Assembly (NCBI RefSeq): GCF_003116585.1
Contig: NZ_QEHM01000014.1
Coordinates: forward strand, 36,045-100,044
Source: Albibacillus kandeliae
Lineage (GTDB): Bacteria > Pseudomonadota > Alphaproteobacteria > Rhodobacterales > Rhodobacteraceae
Reading direction: 5' to 3'
Length of the DNA: 64,000 nucleotides
Made by a program: the position numbers and the translations under genes. Numbering within the stretch: position 1 is the stretch's first letter; each line of letters opens with the position of its first letter. Below the pieces are notes generated by a model that worked only from the letters and a program-made list of their open reading frames with translations, was not told the DNA's origin and made no database searches. Shown in pieces: positions 19,112 to 28,158 of this stretch.

Positions 19112-20319
19112 ACCCGCTCGATGATCGTCGCGGCGCCCATGCCCGACGCGATGCAGAGCGTGGCGAGCCCGACTTCCTTGTCGGTGCGCTCCAGCTCGTC
19201 CAGCAGGGTGCCGATGATCATCGCGCCGGTGGCGCCCAGCGGGTGGCCCATGGCAATGGAGCCGCCGTTCACGTTGACCTTGGAGTGATCCACGTCAAAG
19301 GCCTGCATGAAGCGCAGCACCACCGAGGCAAAGGCCTCGTTGACCTCGAACAGGTCGATGTCGCCGATGCTCATGCCGTTGTCCTTGAGGATCTTCTCGG
19401 TCACCGGCACCGGGCCGGTCAGCATGATGGTCGGATCGGTGCCGATCTTGGCGGTCGCCCTGATGCGCGCGCGCGGCTTGATGCCGTATTTCTCGCCGAA
19501 TTCCTTGTTGCCGATGAGCACGGCGGCGGCGCCGTCGACGATGCCCGAGGAGTTGCCAGCATGGTGGATGTGGTTGATCGCCTCGAGGTGCGGATACTTG
19601 AGCATCGCCACCTTGTCGAAGCCGGGCATCACCTCGCCCATGTCCTTGAAGGAGGCCTTGAGCGCGCCCAGCGTCTGCATGTCTGTCTCGGGGCGCATGT
19701 ATTCGTCATGGCTCAGGATCTCGAGCCCGTTCTGGTCGCGCACGGTGATCACCGACTTGGCAAAGCGGTTGTCGTCCCAGGCGGCCTTGGCGCGCTTCTG
19801 GGATTCCACGGCAAAGGCATCGGCCTCGTCACGGGAAAACCCGTACTCGGTCGCGATGATATCGGCCGAGATGCCCTGCGGCACGAAATAGCGCTCCATC
19901 GCCAGCGTCGGATCTACGGCGATAGCCGCCCCGTCCGAGCCCATGGCCACGCGGCCCATCATCTCGACGCCGCCAGCGATGTAGGCCTCGCCGGCACCGC
20001 CCCTGACCTGGTTGGCGGCAAGGTTCACCGCCTCCATGCCCGAGGCGCAGAAACGGTTGATCGAAAGGCCGGGGATCGACTCGTCAAGATCGGAGGCCAG
20101 AACGGCGGAGCGGGCGAGGCAACCGCCCTGCTCCATCACCTGGGTGACATTGCCCCAGATCACGTCCTCGACCGCATGGCCGTCGAGGTTGTTGCGTTCC
20201 TTCATCGCGTTCAGGGTCAGGGCGGAGAGCCGCAGCGAGGTCACCTCGTGCAGCGCGCCATCCTTGCGGCCCTTGCCGCGCGGGGTGCGCAGGGCGTCGT
20301 AGATATAGGCTTCGGTCAT
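19108..20319 (-). CDS. acetyl-CoA C-acyltransferase (thiolase)
   Basis: A thiolase of about 403 residues that cleaves 3-ketoacyl-CoA in beta-oxidation or joins acetyl-CoA units. The nucleophile Cys is in [15 protein letters not shown], the His in [16 protein letters not shown], and the second Cys in [14 protein letters not shown]. Two ATG codons are adjacent. The second is chosen because AAGGAGGAC then sits 5 bases upstream. With FadJ downstream it acts as the FadI/FadA-type partner. Confidence 0.94.
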   Translation of the reverse strand: MTEAYIYDALRTPRGKGRKDGALHEVTSLRLSALTLNAMKERNNLDGHAVEDVIWGNVTQVMEQGGCLARSAVLASDLDESIPGLSINRFCASGMEAVNLAANQVRGGAGEAYIAGGVEMMGRVAMGSDGAAIAVDPTLAMERYFVPQGISADIIATEYGFSRDEADAFAVESQKRAKAAWDDNRFAKSVITVRDQNGLEILSHDEYMRPETDMQTLGALKASFKDMGEVMPGFDKVAMLKYPHLEAINHIHHAGNSSGIVDGAAAVLIGNKEFGEKYGIKPRARIRATAKIGTDPTIMLTGPVPVTEKILKDNGMSIGDIDLFEVNEAFASVVLRFMQAFDVDHSKVNVNGGSIAMGHPLGATGAMIIGTLLDELERTDKEVGLATLCIASGMGAATIIERV

Positions 20320-20330
20320 CATGTCCTCCT

Positions 20331-20969
20331 TCAGGCCCGGTCCGCGGGGGAGCCGGGCATCAAGCCATAGGGGTGTTTCCAGCCCGGCTGCTCACTGAGG
20401 CGCGTCAGCCAGGCGTCGATGTTGGGCCAGTCCTTGCGGTCAAAGCCAAAGGGTTCCGGGTAGTAGAGATAGCCACAGCAGGAGAGGTCCGCATTGGTGA
20501 CGTCGCGACCGACGATCCAGTCGCGCCCCTTCAGATGGGCGTCGAGCACCGCATAGGCGGCCTTGAGCCGCCCCTGGCTAAAGGCGATCACGTCCGGGTT
20601 GCGATGCTGTTCGGGAAGGAAGTTCATCAGGAAGCGGGTCATGCCCGCCATCGAAGAAAGCTTGTGGTTGTCCCAGAGCACCCAGCGCATCACGTCATAG
20701 GCCTCGGCCCGGTCGGCGCCGCCGAACTTACCGCTCTTGTCGGTGACATATTGCTGGATCACGCCGGACTGCGACAGCTTCACGTCACCATCCACCATGA
20801 CCGGCGCTTCGCCCATCTCGTTGACGTCGGCACGGTATTCCGGCGTGCGGGTCGCGCCGTTGAAGAAGTCGACATAGACCGGCTCCCAGTCGAGACCGGA
20901 GAGCTGCAGCGCCAGCGCCGCCTTGTAGGAATTCCCGCTTTCGCCGAAGCAATGCAGTTTGATGGTCAT
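20331..20969 (-). CDS. glutathione S-transferase family protein
   Basis: A 212-residue protein with a thioredoxin-like N-terminal domain (MTIKLHCFGESGNSYKAALAL; the Ser of ESGNS is a candidate for glutathione activation; APVMVDGDVKLSQSGVI contains the cis-Pro and the gamma-Glu-binding SQS) and an all-helical C-terminal domain ending near WKHPYGLMPG. The ATG at 20969 is preceded by GGGGAGGGG. It is nested in the fatty acid oxidation cluster, 11 bases before the thiolase, suggesting detoxification of an electrophilic acyl intermediate. Substrate unknown. Confidence 0.88.
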   Translation of the reverse strand: MTIKLHCFGESGNSYKAALALQLSGLDWEPVYVDFFNGATRTPEYRADVNEMGEAPVMVDGDVKLSQSGVIQQYVTDKSGKFGGADRAEAYDVMRWVLWDNHKLSSMAGMTRFLMNFLPEQHRNPDVIAFSQGRLKAAYAVLDAHLKGRDWIVGRDVTNADLSCCGYLYYPEPFGFDRKDWPNIDAWLTRLSEQPGWKHPYGLMPGSPADRA

Positions 20970-21010
20970 CGGAAGGCCCCTCCCCGGGCGCATGTGGGTG
21001 ATGTGGGATT

Positions 21011-21216
21011 TGAGTATTTAGAAAGAGAAGAAAAAACTATGAAGGTAACCCTGTCTTAACTTTGCTCGAGTTTTATCGATGTCGCGGTACAGGCTGGAGA
21101 GCCGATGACCGCAAGGGAAGAAGCCCCGCCCTCCGACCTGAGTGACGGAGCGTTGGATCGGCGCCGGAGGGCGGGGTATTTTCGAAAGCTGCATTTCTTC
21201 TCTTTCCAAATACTCA
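21011..21216. repeat. TGAGTATTT-type inverted repeat with 160-base interior
   Basis: Arms at 21011-21033 and 21194-21216 (TGAGTATTT...AGAGAAGAAA) pair over 23 bases with one mismatch, but the loop is 160 bases instead of about 11-30. The interior holds a second hairpin: CCCCGCCCTCCG (21124-21135) with CGGAGGGCGGGG (21165-21176). The element lies between the acyl-CoA dehydrogenase stop and the GST start on the same strand, so it may end or attenuate transcription within the cluster. A 63-codon frame across it has no coding support. Confidence 0.75.
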
Positions 21217-21251
21217 AAATCCGAACGTCGCCGCCCTCGCCGCGCCAGAGG

Positions 21252-22409
21252 TCAGAGCGACCGCGCGATCAGTTCCTTCATGATCTCGTTGGTGCCGCCG
21301 TAGATGCGCTGGACGCGAGCGTCCGCCCACATCTCGCCCACCGCGTATTCCATCATGAACCCGTAACCGCCGTGCAGTTGCAGGCATTCGTCCAGGACCT
21401 GGCCCTGGGCCTCGGTGGACCAGAGCTTGACCATTGCCGCCTTGTCGACCGTGAGGTCTCCGGTCAGGTGCTCGGCCATGCATTCGTCGAGGAAGGCGCG
21501 CGAGACCATGGTCCGGGTCTTGCACTCCGCCAGCTTGAACCGGGTGTTCTGGAACTGGGTCAGCGGGCCGTTGAAGGCCTGGCGTTCCTTGCAGTAGGCG
21601 ATGGTGCGTTCCAGCGCGCCTTCCATGGCGCCTTGCGCGGTGCAGGCGATGGTCAGCCGTTCCTGGGGCAGCTGGTTCATCATCTGGTAGAAGCCCTGCC
21701 CCTCGGCGCCGCCGAGGATGTTCTCGGGCGGGATCTCGACATTGTCGAAGAAGAGCTCGGAGGTGTCGGCCGCGTGCATCCCGACCTTCTCGAGGTTGCG
21801 GCCGCGCTGGAAGCCTTCCGCCTTGTCGGTCTCGACCACCACCAGCGACACGCCTTTGGCACCCAGCGCCGGGTCGGTCTTGGCGGCGACCACGATCAGG
21901 TTGGCGTGCTGACCGTTGGAGATGAAGGTCTTCTGCCCAGAGAGGCGGTAGGAATTGCCCTCGCGCACCGCCTTGGTGCGGATAGCCTGAACGTCGGAGC
22001 CGGTGGCGGGCTCGGTCATCGCCAGCGCGCCGATCAGCTCGCCGCTGACCATCTTCGGCAGCCAGCGCTGTTTCTGCTCCTCGCTGCCGTAGGCGAGGAT
22101 GTAGTGCGACACGATGGGCCCGTGGATCGCCGCGCCCCAGCTGGAGAGATTGGCGCGGGCGGCCTCGATCAGGATCACCGCCTCGTGGCCGAAGTCGCCC
22201 CCGGCGCCGCCGTAGGCCTCGGGGATCGAGGGGCAGAGCAGGCCGAGTTCGCCGGCCTGGGTCCAGGCCTCGCGGTCCATGATGCCGGCGTGGCGCCAGG
22301 CCGCGAACTTCGGCGCCCATTCCTTCTCGATGAACTGCGCGGTCATGTCGGCGAGCATCCGGTGCTCGTCGGTCATCCACCCGCTCTTGGCGGCACTAGC
22401 GTCTTTCAT
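21252..22409 (-). CDS. acyl-CoA dehydrogenase
   Basis: A 385-residue flavoenzyme that introduces the alpha-beta double bond into acyl-CoA. Typical segments are [21 protein letters not shown] (FAD-adjacent), [22 protein letters not shown] and the C-terminal [39 protein letters not shown]. The last carries the conserved YGG-T-E region, where the Glu of GTNEI is the usual catalytic base position in several subfamilies. It is followed by the repeat element at 21011-21216. It belongs to the cluster under the MerR regulators. Confidence 0.94.
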   Translation of the reverse strand: MKDASAAKSGWMTDEHRMLADMTAQFIEKEWAPKFAAWRHAGIMDREAWTQAGELGLLCPSIPEAYGGAGGDFGHEAVILIEAARANLSSWGAAIHGPIVSHYILAYGSEEQKQRWLPKMVSGELIGALAMTEPATGSDVQAIRTKAVREGNSYRLSGQKTFISNGQHANLIVVAAKTDPALGAKGVSLVVVETDKAEGFQRGRNLEKVGMHAADTSELFFDNVEIPPENILGGAEGQGFYQMMNQLPQERLTIACTAQGAMEGALERTIAYCKERQAFNGPLTQFQNTRFKLAECKTRTMVSRAFLDECMAEHLTGDLTVDKAAMVKLWSTEAQGQVLDECLQLHGGYGFMMEYAVGEMWADARVQRIYGGTNEIMKELIARSL

Positions 22410-22430
22410 GTCATCCTCCCCAGGGTCGTG

Positions 22431-22643
22431 TCATCGCTTGCGGTCGTCCAGCTCGGCGTTGAACAGCCGCAGCCGGTGCGCGAGGTTGTCGTGGTCGACA
22501 ACGCTCGTGAAATTCTCGAACAGGAAGGACAGCGCCTCGCCCTCGTCCAGCCCGGCCTCGGCGGCGAAGCTTTTGAGCCTGCGGTAGCCGTCCTCGGTCA
22601 TGGCCGCCTGGAAGCGGCGCGTCAGCCGGAAGCGTTTCGGCAT
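22431..22643 (-). CDS. small conserved-context protein between acyl-CoA dehydrogenases, unknown
   Basis: A 70-residue basic protein (MPKRFRLTRRFQAAMTEDGY...), start set by GGAGGAGAGAG directly upstream of the ATG. It has an N-terminal basic strand-like stretch followed by two helices (TEDGYRRLKSFAAEAGLDEG and EALSFLFENF), which could form a ribbon-helix-helix-like DNA-binding unit. That is only a shape argument. It lies in line with two acyl-CoA dehydrogenase genes, 21 bases upstream of one. No known family is recognised. Confidence 0.7.
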   Translation of the reverse strand: MPKRFRLTRRFQAAMTEDGYRRLKSFAAEAGLDEGEALSFLFENFTSVVDHDNLAHRLRLFNAELDDRKR

Positions 22644-22750
22644 CTCTCTCCTCCTGTCGACGGCGCTCCGTCCGATGGCGCGGGGGCGGACAGGATGCCC
22701 GCCACCACATCGTTCCGGTGTCGGGTGGGCGCGGACGCCCACCCCGGGTC

Positions 22751-24532
22751 TCAGAAGTTCGCCGCGTCGAGCGCCATGACGGTGGCGCCGCCGCTCTGGA
22801 TGCGGGCGAGGTGCATGCCCGTCGCCGGCAGCTGGCGTGCCATGTAGTAGCGCCCGGTGGCGAGCTTGGTCTCGTAGAACTCCGGGTCGGAGGTCCCGCC
22901 CGCAAGCGCTTCCATCGCGACCTTGCCCATGCGCGCCCACATCAGGCCGAGGCAGACATGGCCGAAGAGGTGCATGAAGTCGGTCGAGCCCGAGAGCGCG
23001 TTGTTGGGGTTCTTCATGCCCTCGGCCATGAAGTACATGCCTGCCGCCTGCAGGTCCTTCGACGCCTGCTTGAGCGGGTTCAGGAAGTCCTTCACGAAGG
23101 CCTCGTCAGCCTCGCCGTTCTCCTTGATGAAGGTCTTGACCAGATCGAAGAAGGCCATCACGTGCTTGCCGCCGTCGGCGGCCAGCTTGCGGCCCACGAG
23201 GTCCAGCGCCTGCACGCCGTTTGCGCCTTCGTAGATCATGGCGATGCGGGCGTCGCGGGTGAACTGGGACATGCCCTGTTCCTCGATGTAGCCGTGGCCG
23301 CCGTAGATCTGCTGGGCCTGGACGGTCATGTCGTAGCCCTTGTCGGTGAGGAAGCCCTTGATCACCGGAGTCATCAGCGAGACCAGCCCGTCAGCGTCCT
23401 TGTCGCCCATGCGGTGTGCACGGTCGATCAGCGAGGCGCCCCAGAGCATGAAGGCGCGACCGCCCTCGGCAAAGCTCTTCTGGTCCATCAGCGAACGGCG
23501 GATGTCCGGGTGGACGATCAGCGGATCGGCCGGGCCGTCGGGGTTCTTGACGCCGGTCACGTCACGGCCCTGGAGCCGGTCCTTGGCATAGGCCACAGCG
23601 TTCTGGTAGGCGACCTCCGCCTGGGCAAGGCCCTGCATGCCGACGCCGACCCGCGCTTCGTTCATCATGGTGAACATGGCGCGCATGCCCTTGTGCTCTT
23701 CGCCGAGCAGGTAGCCGGTGGCGCCGTCGTAGTTCATCACGCAGGTCGAGTTGCCGTGGATGCCCATCTTCTCCTCGATCTTGCCGCAGGCCAGAGCGTT
23801 GCGGTTGCCAAGGGAGCCGTCTTCCTTCACCATGAACTTGGGCACGATGAAGAGCGAGACGCCCTTGATCCCCTCGGGGCCGCCGACGATCTTCGCCAGC
23901 ACGAGGTGGATGATGTTGTCGGCCATGTCGTGCTCACCGGCCGAGATGAAGATCTTCTGCCCGGTGATCTTGTAGGTGCCGTCGGCCTGCGGTTCGGCCT
24001 TGGTGCGCATCAGGCCCAGATCGGTGCCGCAGTGCGGTTCGGTCAGGTTCATGGTGCCCGTCCATTCGCAGGCGACCATGTTCGGCAGGTAGGTGTTCTT
24101 CTGCTCATCAGAGCCATGCGCGAGGATGGCCGAGGCGGCACCGTGGGTCAGGCCCTGGTACATCGTGAAGGCCTGGTTCGCCGAGGAGAACATCTCGCCC
24201 ACGGCGGTGTTCAGCACGTAGGGCATGTTCTGGCCGCCGTATTCCTCGGGCATGTCGAGCCCGGGCCAGCCGCCGGCCTTGACCTGTTCGAAGGCCTCCT
24301 TGAAGCCGGTCGGCGTGCGCACCACGCCGTTCTCCAGCTTGCAGCCCTCGGTATCGCCCACCACGTTCAGCGGCGCCAGCACCTCGGAACTGATCTTGCC
24401 GGCCTCTTCGAGGATGGCCGCGGTGAAATCCGCTTCCAGCTCGCTGTATCCCGGAACATCGGCCTCGGCGATCTTCAGGACGTCGTGCAGGACGAACTGC
24501 AAATCCTTGGTCGGTGCGGTATAGGTGGGCAT
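22751..24532 (-). CDS. acyl-CoA dehydrogenase, long form (FadE-like)
   Basis: A 593-residue acyl-CoA dehydrogenase of the long type with an N-terminal extension ([20 protein letters not shown]) and a C-terminal helical domain, as in PA0506/FadE5-like enzymes. Core motifs are [72 protein letters not shown]. It catalyses the first beta-oxidation step and passes electrons to ETF. It is the first structural gene after the MerR regulator, 57 bases downstream. Confidence 0.94.
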   Translation of the reverse strand: MPTYTAPTKDLQFVLHDVLKIAEADVPGYSELEADFTAAILEEAGKISSEVLAPLNVVGDTEGCKLENGVVRTPTGFKEAFEQVKAGGWPGLDMPEEYGGQNMPYVLNTAVGEMFSSANQAFTMYQGLTHGAASAILAHGSDEQKNTYLPNMVACEWTGTMNLTEPHCGTDLGLMRTKAEPQADGTYKITGQKIFISAGEHDMADNIIHLVLAKIVGGPEGIKGVSLFIVPKFMVKEDGSLGNRNALACGKIEEKMGIHGNSTCVMNYDGATGYLLGEEHKGMRAMFTMMNEARVGVGMQGLAQAEVAYQNAVAYAKDRLQGRDVTGVKNPDGPADPLIVHPDIRRSLMDQKSFAEGGRAFMLWGASLIDRAHRMGDKDADGLVSLMTPVIKGFLTDKGYDMTVQAQQIYGGHGYIEEQGMSQFTRDARIAMIYEGANGVQALDLVGRKLAADGGKHVMAFFDLVKTFIKENGEADEAFVKDFLNPLKQASKDLQAAGMYFMAEGMKNPNNALSGSTDFMHLFGHVCLGLMWARMGKVAMEALAGGTSDPEFYETKLATGRYYMARQLPATGMHLARIQSGGATVMALDAANF

Positions 24533-24589
24533 GTCGTGCGCTCCAATCGTTAGACGTTGTCCCGGCGGGCAGACCTCCGGGCGGCCGTG

Positions 24590-24991
24590 TTACTCGGCCG
24601 CCTTCTGCTCGCCCTGGCTGGCGGCGACCATCTTCTCGCCCCAGTTCAGTTGCTCCTTGAGCTCCTCGATCGCCGTCGTCAGCTCGTCGCGCTGGCGCTC
24701 CATGTCGGAGAGACGCTCGCGGGCGATCTCGACCGTCCGCTTCAGCTGCGTGTGCTGCTGATCGCCGACGTAGTACAGGTCGAGCAGCTGGCGAATCTCT
24801 TCCAGCGAGAACCCGAAGCGCTTGCCGCGCAGGATCAGCTTGAGCCGCGCGCGGTCACGCTTGGTGAACAGCCGCTTCTGCCCCTGCCGGATCGGCGCCA
24901 GCAGTTCCTTGGATTCGTAGAACCGCAGGGTGCGCGGAGTGACTTCGAAAGCCTCGCACATTTCGCGGATCGTCATGGTCGTTTCTGTCAT
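24590..24991 (-). CDS. MerR-family regulator of the fatty acid oxidation cluster
   Basis: A 133-residue MerR protein. The winged helix lies at about residues 6-75 (IREMCEAFEVTPRTLRFYESKELLAPIRQGQKRLFTKRDRARLKLILRGKRFGFSLEEI, motif positions only), followed by a dimerising coiled coil. No effector-domain Cys set is present, so it is not a metal sensor. The same group includes LiuR-like regulators of branched-chain and fatty acyl-CoA catabolism. Alternative upstream in-frame ATG at 25042 adds 17 residues. TTGACGT operators lie at 25058-25112, just upstream. Confidence 0.9.
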   Translation of the reverse strand: MTETTMTIREMCEAFEVTPRTLRFYESKELLAPIRQGQKRLFTKRDRARLKLILRGKRFGFSLEEIRQLLDLYYVGDQQHTQLKRTVEIARERLSDMERQRDELTTAIEELKEQLNWGEKMVAASQGEQKAAE

Positions 24992-25057
24992 CGTTCCATT
25001 TTCCACTTGCTTGAACGGCGACGAATTGAGGATCTCGCCCACCGTTTACAACAGCAG

Positions 25058-25112
25058 TTGACGTGCACGTAAGCTCGACGTCACGTCACAGCCAGATTGA
25101 CGTAACAGTATG
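25058..25112. promoter_or_regulatory. cluster of TTGACGT-type MerR/LiuR-like operators
   Basis: TTGACGTGCACGTAAG (25058-25073) is a near-perfect palindrome of TTGACGT half-sites spaced by GC. ACGTCACGTCA (25078-25088) and TTGACGTAA from 25097 add further half-sites. This resembles the reported LiuR-type palindrome with ACGT cores. The cluster lies between the two merR genes, upstream of the beta-oxidation genes. The pattern is seen. Which regulator binds is inferred. Confidence 0.55.
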
Positions 25113-25208
25113 TCGTGAAGTCACGGTATCCCGAAATTTCGTATCGCGGCCTCGTGCTCGGGGTCCGACCGGCGTCGCAGCGCGTGACCGGCCGGGCGGG
25201 CCACCGGA

Positions 25209-25577
25209 CTACTCCAGACCCCGGGCGAGTTCGTCCCGTTGCTGCTTGAGTTCGGACATCGCCTCTTCGATCTGGCGACGCTGCTCGGCGAGGTCCAGAA
25301 GCTGGCGGTCGGCCATCTCGATGAAGGTCTGCATCTGCGCCGCGTTCCCCTCCTCGTCGTAGAGAAGCAGCCACTGGCGAATCCCCTCGAGCTGGAATCC
25401 CCAGCGCCGGCCCCTCAGGATCAGCTTCATCCGCGCCACTTCGCGCGGACCATAGAAGCGCGAGCGCCCCTCCCGCTCGGGTTTGAGCAGCTCGATATAC
25501 TCGTAATACCGCAGGGTGCGCGGGGTCACATCGAACTTGGCGCACATTTCCTTGAATGACAGACGGGTGTCAGACAT
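25209..25577 (-). CDS. second MerR-family regulator
   Basis: A 122-residue MerR protein whose DNA-binding part (KEMCAKFDVTPRTLRYYEYIELLKPEREGRSRFYG...) aligns by eye with the neighbouring regulator, including the shared KLILRGRRWGFQLEGI region. The C-terminus is a coiled coil (LAEQRRQIEEAMSELKQQRDELARGLE). The pair looks like an old tandem duplication with strong divergence. It faces away from the thioesterase genes starting at 25694, with a TGACGTGA half-site at about 25596 in the shared promoter region. Confidence 0.9.
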   Translation of the reverse strand: MSDTRLSFKEMCAKFDVTPRTLRYYEYIELLKPEREGRSRFYGPREVARMKLILRGRRWGFQLEGIRQWLLLYDEEGNAAQMQTFIEMADRQLLDLAEQRRQIEEAMSELKQQRDELARGLE

Positions 25578-25693
25578 AGGGCCCTCTTGTTTCTGACGTG
25601 ACCCTACGGCGGGTCGCGACCAAGCGCAACCGGCGGGCTTGCCCTTTCGGCAACGTCCTGATCAAAAGGAACGGCAGACGACCGGAGCCGCAG

Positions 25694-26113
25694 ATGGATC
25701 ACAAGGAAAAGCTGGCGCAACAATTCATTACGGCCTTGCCGCACGCCCGCGAGCTGGGCCTGACGGTGACCCGGATCGGCGACGGACACGCCGAGATCGC
25801 CATGCCCTACGACCCGCGACTCGTCGGTGATCCAGCGACCGGCGTCATCCACGGCGGCGCCGTCTCGACGGTCATGGACACCTGCTGCGGCGCCGCGGTG
25901 ATGAGCCACCCCAAGTCGACCGGCGTGACGGCCACCATCGACTTGCGCATCGAGTACATGCGCGCGGCCACGCCGGGCCAGACCATCGTGGCCCGCGCGA
26001 CCTGCCACCACATCACCCGCTCAGTCGCCTTCGTGCGGGCCGAGGCGGTGGACGACGATACCGGCCGCCCCGTCGCGGTGGCCTCCGGCTCCTTCACTCA
26101 GGAGGGCCGGTGA
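25694..26113 (+). CDS. PaaI-family hotdog thioesterase
   Basis: A 139-residue hotdog-fold thioesterase. The active-site loop and helix are TGVIHGGAVSTVMDTCCGAAV, with the HGG motif and the usual acidic residue (Asp) in the helix. It hydrolyses an acyl-CoA to free acid and CoA. The start ATG (MDHKEKLAQQF) is chosen over longer in-frame readings because homologous proteins begin here. It overlaps the next thioesterase gene by one base (TGATG), and both probably work with the divergent beta-oxidation cluster to relieve CoA sequestration. Confidence 0.88.
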   Translation: MDHKEKLAQQFITALPHARELGLTVTRIGDGHAEIAMPYDPRLVGDPATGVIHGGAVSTVMDTCCGAAVMSHPKSTGVTATIDLRIEYMRAATPGQTIVARATCHHITRSVAFVRAEAVDDDTGRPVAVASGSFTQEGR

Positions 26114-26619
26114 TGCCTCAGCCCGAACCGGTGCAGGTGGTCAAGCAACGCCGCGACGCCGCGCTCAAGGCGCTGGTCGCCGGGGTCCCCTACATCCGCT
26201 TTCTGGACATCACCTTCGACCGCCGCGGTGACGAACTGACAGGCGTGCTGCATTTCTCCGACCGCGTGATCGGGAACCCCACCCTTCCGGCGATCCACGG
26301 CGGGGTGACGGCGGCCTTCCTCGAGGTGACCTCGATCATCACCCTCAGCTGGGCCTACCTCTGGCCCGACATCGAGAGCGGCGAGATCGACCTGACCGAT
26401 GTCACGCCCGAAACCATGCCGCGGTTGCCCAAGACCATCGACTTCACCGTCGACTACCTGCGCACCGGCCTGCCGCGTGACGCCTACGCCCGCGCCACGG
26501 TGAACCGTCAGGGTCGGCGCTATGCCTCGGTCCGCGCCGAGGCCTGGCAGGACAACAAGGACCGTCTCTTCGCCCAGGCGACCGGCCATTTCCTGATGCC
26601 GGGCAAACGCGGTGGCTGA
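26113..26619 (+). CDS. second PaaI-like hotdog thioesterase
   Basis: A 168-residue hotdog-fold protein. The core AIHGGVTAAFLEVTSIITLSW contains the HGG motif with Glu in the following helix. A 20-residue insertion (LWPDIESGEIDLTDVTPETM) sits before the third strand and is unusual for PaaI. The ATG overlaps the previous stop by one base. A GTG three bases earlier is also possible. Two unlike thioesterases in tandem suggest two acyl substrates or a heteromer. The end overlaps the MATE gene by 8 bases. Confidence 0.82.
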   Translation: MPQPEPVQVVKQRRDAALKALVAGVPYIRFLDITFDRRGDELTGVLHFSDRVIGNPTLPAIHGGVTAAFLEVTSIITLSWAYLWPDIESGEIDLTDVTPETMPRLPKTIDFTVDYLRTGLPRDAYARATVNRQGRRYASVRAEAWQDNKDRLFAQATGHFLMPGKRGG

Positions 26620-27940
26620 CGCGGCAAGGCCGATCACCCACGGCCGAGTCCTCAAGATCGCCCTGCCGATCGTGCTGGCCAACGTCACCGTCCCGATCCT
26701 CGGGGCGGTCGATACAGGCGTGGTGGGCCAACTCGGCCAGGCCGCACCGATCGGGGCCGTCGGCATCGGCTCGATCATCCTGACCTCGCTCTACTGGTTC
26801 TTCGGCTTCCTGCGCATGGGCACCACCGGGCTGACCAGCCAGGCCCACGGCGCCGGACGAACGGGCGAGGTGACCGCCCTGCTGGTGCGCGCCCTGATCG
26901 TCGGCGCCGCGGCGGGTGTGGCGCTGATCCTGCTGCAGTTCCCCCTGTTCTGGGGGGCCTTCCGCATCTCGCCCGCCTCGGAAGAGGTCGAGACGCTGGC
27001 GCGGCAGTACATGACCATCCGCATCTGGTCGGCCCCCGCCGCCATCTCGATCTTCGGCATCACCGGCTGGCTGATCGCACAGGAGCGCACCCGCGCCGTG
27101 CTGGGCCTGCAACTGTGGATGAACGGCATCAACATGGGGCTGGACCTGCTCTTCGTGCTCGGGCTTGGCTGGGGCGTGCGCGGCGTAGCCTTTGCCACCT
27201 TCCTCGCCGACTGGAGCGGCCTCGCGCTGGCGCTCTGGCTCTGCCGCGACGCCTTTGCCAGCCCGGCCTGGTGCGACTGGCCCCGCGTCTTCGACCCCGC
27301 GCGGCTGAAGCGGATGATCGCGGTGAATGCCGACATCATGATCCGCTCCATGCTGCTGGTCTCGATCTCGGTCTCCTTCCTGTTCCTCGGTTCCGATTTC
27401 GGCGACGTCACCCTCGCCGCCAACCAGATCCTGCTGCAGTTCATCGAGATCACCGCCTGCGCGCTTGACGGCTTCGCCTTCGCCGCCGAGGCCCTGGTGG
27501 GTCAGGCCGTGGGCGCCGCCAACATCCCGCGCCTGCGCCGCTCGATCCGCCTTGCCAGCCTATGGTCGCTCGGCGGCGTGCTGCTGCTGACTCTCGCTTT
27601 TACCCTCTGGGGCGGAAGCATCATCGACCTGATGACCACGTCGGTCCCGGTGCAGAGCGAGGCGCGGGTCTATCTGATCTACATGCTGTTCCTGCCGCTG
27701 ATCGGGCTGCTGCCCTTCATGCTCGACGGCATCTTCATCGGCGCCACCCGCACCGCCGACATGCGCAACATGATGATCGTCTCGGCGCTGGTCTACGCCG
27801 TCGCGGTCATGATCCTGCTGCCCGCCTTCGGCAATCACGGCCTATGGCTCGCCTTCCTGATCTCCTTTGCCGCGCGCGGCGTGACCCTGGCCCTACGCTA
27901 CCCCGCGCTGGAACGCGCGGCGGCAACGGGCGCGGCCTGA
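26612..27940 (+). CDS. MATE-family efflux transporter (DinF-like)
   Basis: A 442-residue protein with 12 predicted transmembrane helices arranged as two MatE halves. Matching segments are LPIVLANVTVPILGAVDTGVVG, RMGTTGLTSQAHGAG, LDGFAFAAEALVGQAVGAAN and a central loop around residue 220. MATE proteins export organic cations or drugs in exchange for protons or sodium. It starts at a GTG that overlaps the preceding gene by 8 bases, so it is coupled to two acyl-CoA thioesterases. Export of a released acid or related compound is possible but unproven. Confidence 0.92.
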   Translation: MADAARPITHGRVLKIALPIVLANVTVPILGAVDTGVVGQLGQAAPIGAVGIGSIILTSLYWFFGFLRMGTTGLTSQAHGAGRTGEVTALLVRALIVGAAAGVALILLQFPLFWGAFRISPASEEVETLARQYMTIRIWSAPAAISIFGITGWLIAQERTRAVLGLQLWMNGINMGLDLLFVLGLGWGVRGVAFATFLADWSGLALALWLCRDAFASPAWCDWPRVFDPARLKRMIAVNADIMIRSMLLVSISVSFLFLGSDFGDVTLAANQILLQFIEITACALDGFAFAAEALVGQAVGAANIPRLRRSIRLASLWSLGGVLLLTLAFTLWGGSIIDLMTTSVPVQSEARVYLIYMLFLPLIGLLPFMLDGIFIGATRTADMRNMMIVSALVYAVAVMILLPAFGNHGLWLAFLISFAARGVTLALRYPALERAAATGAA

Positions 27941-27986
27941 GACGCAGGCCCCCGTCCCCGGCGTTGCGCAAACGTCGGTTAGAATT

Positions 27987-28053
27987 TGAGTATTTCTGGA
28001 GAAAAGAAGTCAGGGGCGCGGCGCCAGTCCCATCTCTTTTCTTCAAATACTCA
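27987..28053. repeat. TGAGTATTT-type inverted repeat
   Basis: The left arm 27987-28007 (TGAGTATTTCTGGAGAAAAGA without its last base) and right arm 28035-28053 (TCTTTTCTTCAAATACTCA) pair over most of their length with a bulge. The 27-base loop contains GGCGCGGCGCC. It lies 47 bases after the MATE stop and before the acyl-CoA synthetase gene. It is the third copy of this element in the window. Confidence 0.75.
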
Positions 28054-28158
28054 CGGCCCGACGGCCCCGCCGGGATCGCCGCGAGGGTGGTCGCGCCCCC
28101 TTTTCAATCCCGGTTTTCCATCGCAGTATCCGCGCCATAGCAGGAGGGGAGGCTGATC

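Noticed and set aside
16739..19288. Very long open frame (849 codons) opposite fadJ, the cupin and the thiolase
   Set aside because: It is the mirror of strongly conserved genes in high-GC DNA. Its protein is His, Arg and Gly rich with no domain.
21018..21209. 63-codon minus-strand frame inside the inverted repeat
   Set aside because: It is made of the repeat arms and interior, with no domain or ribosome site.
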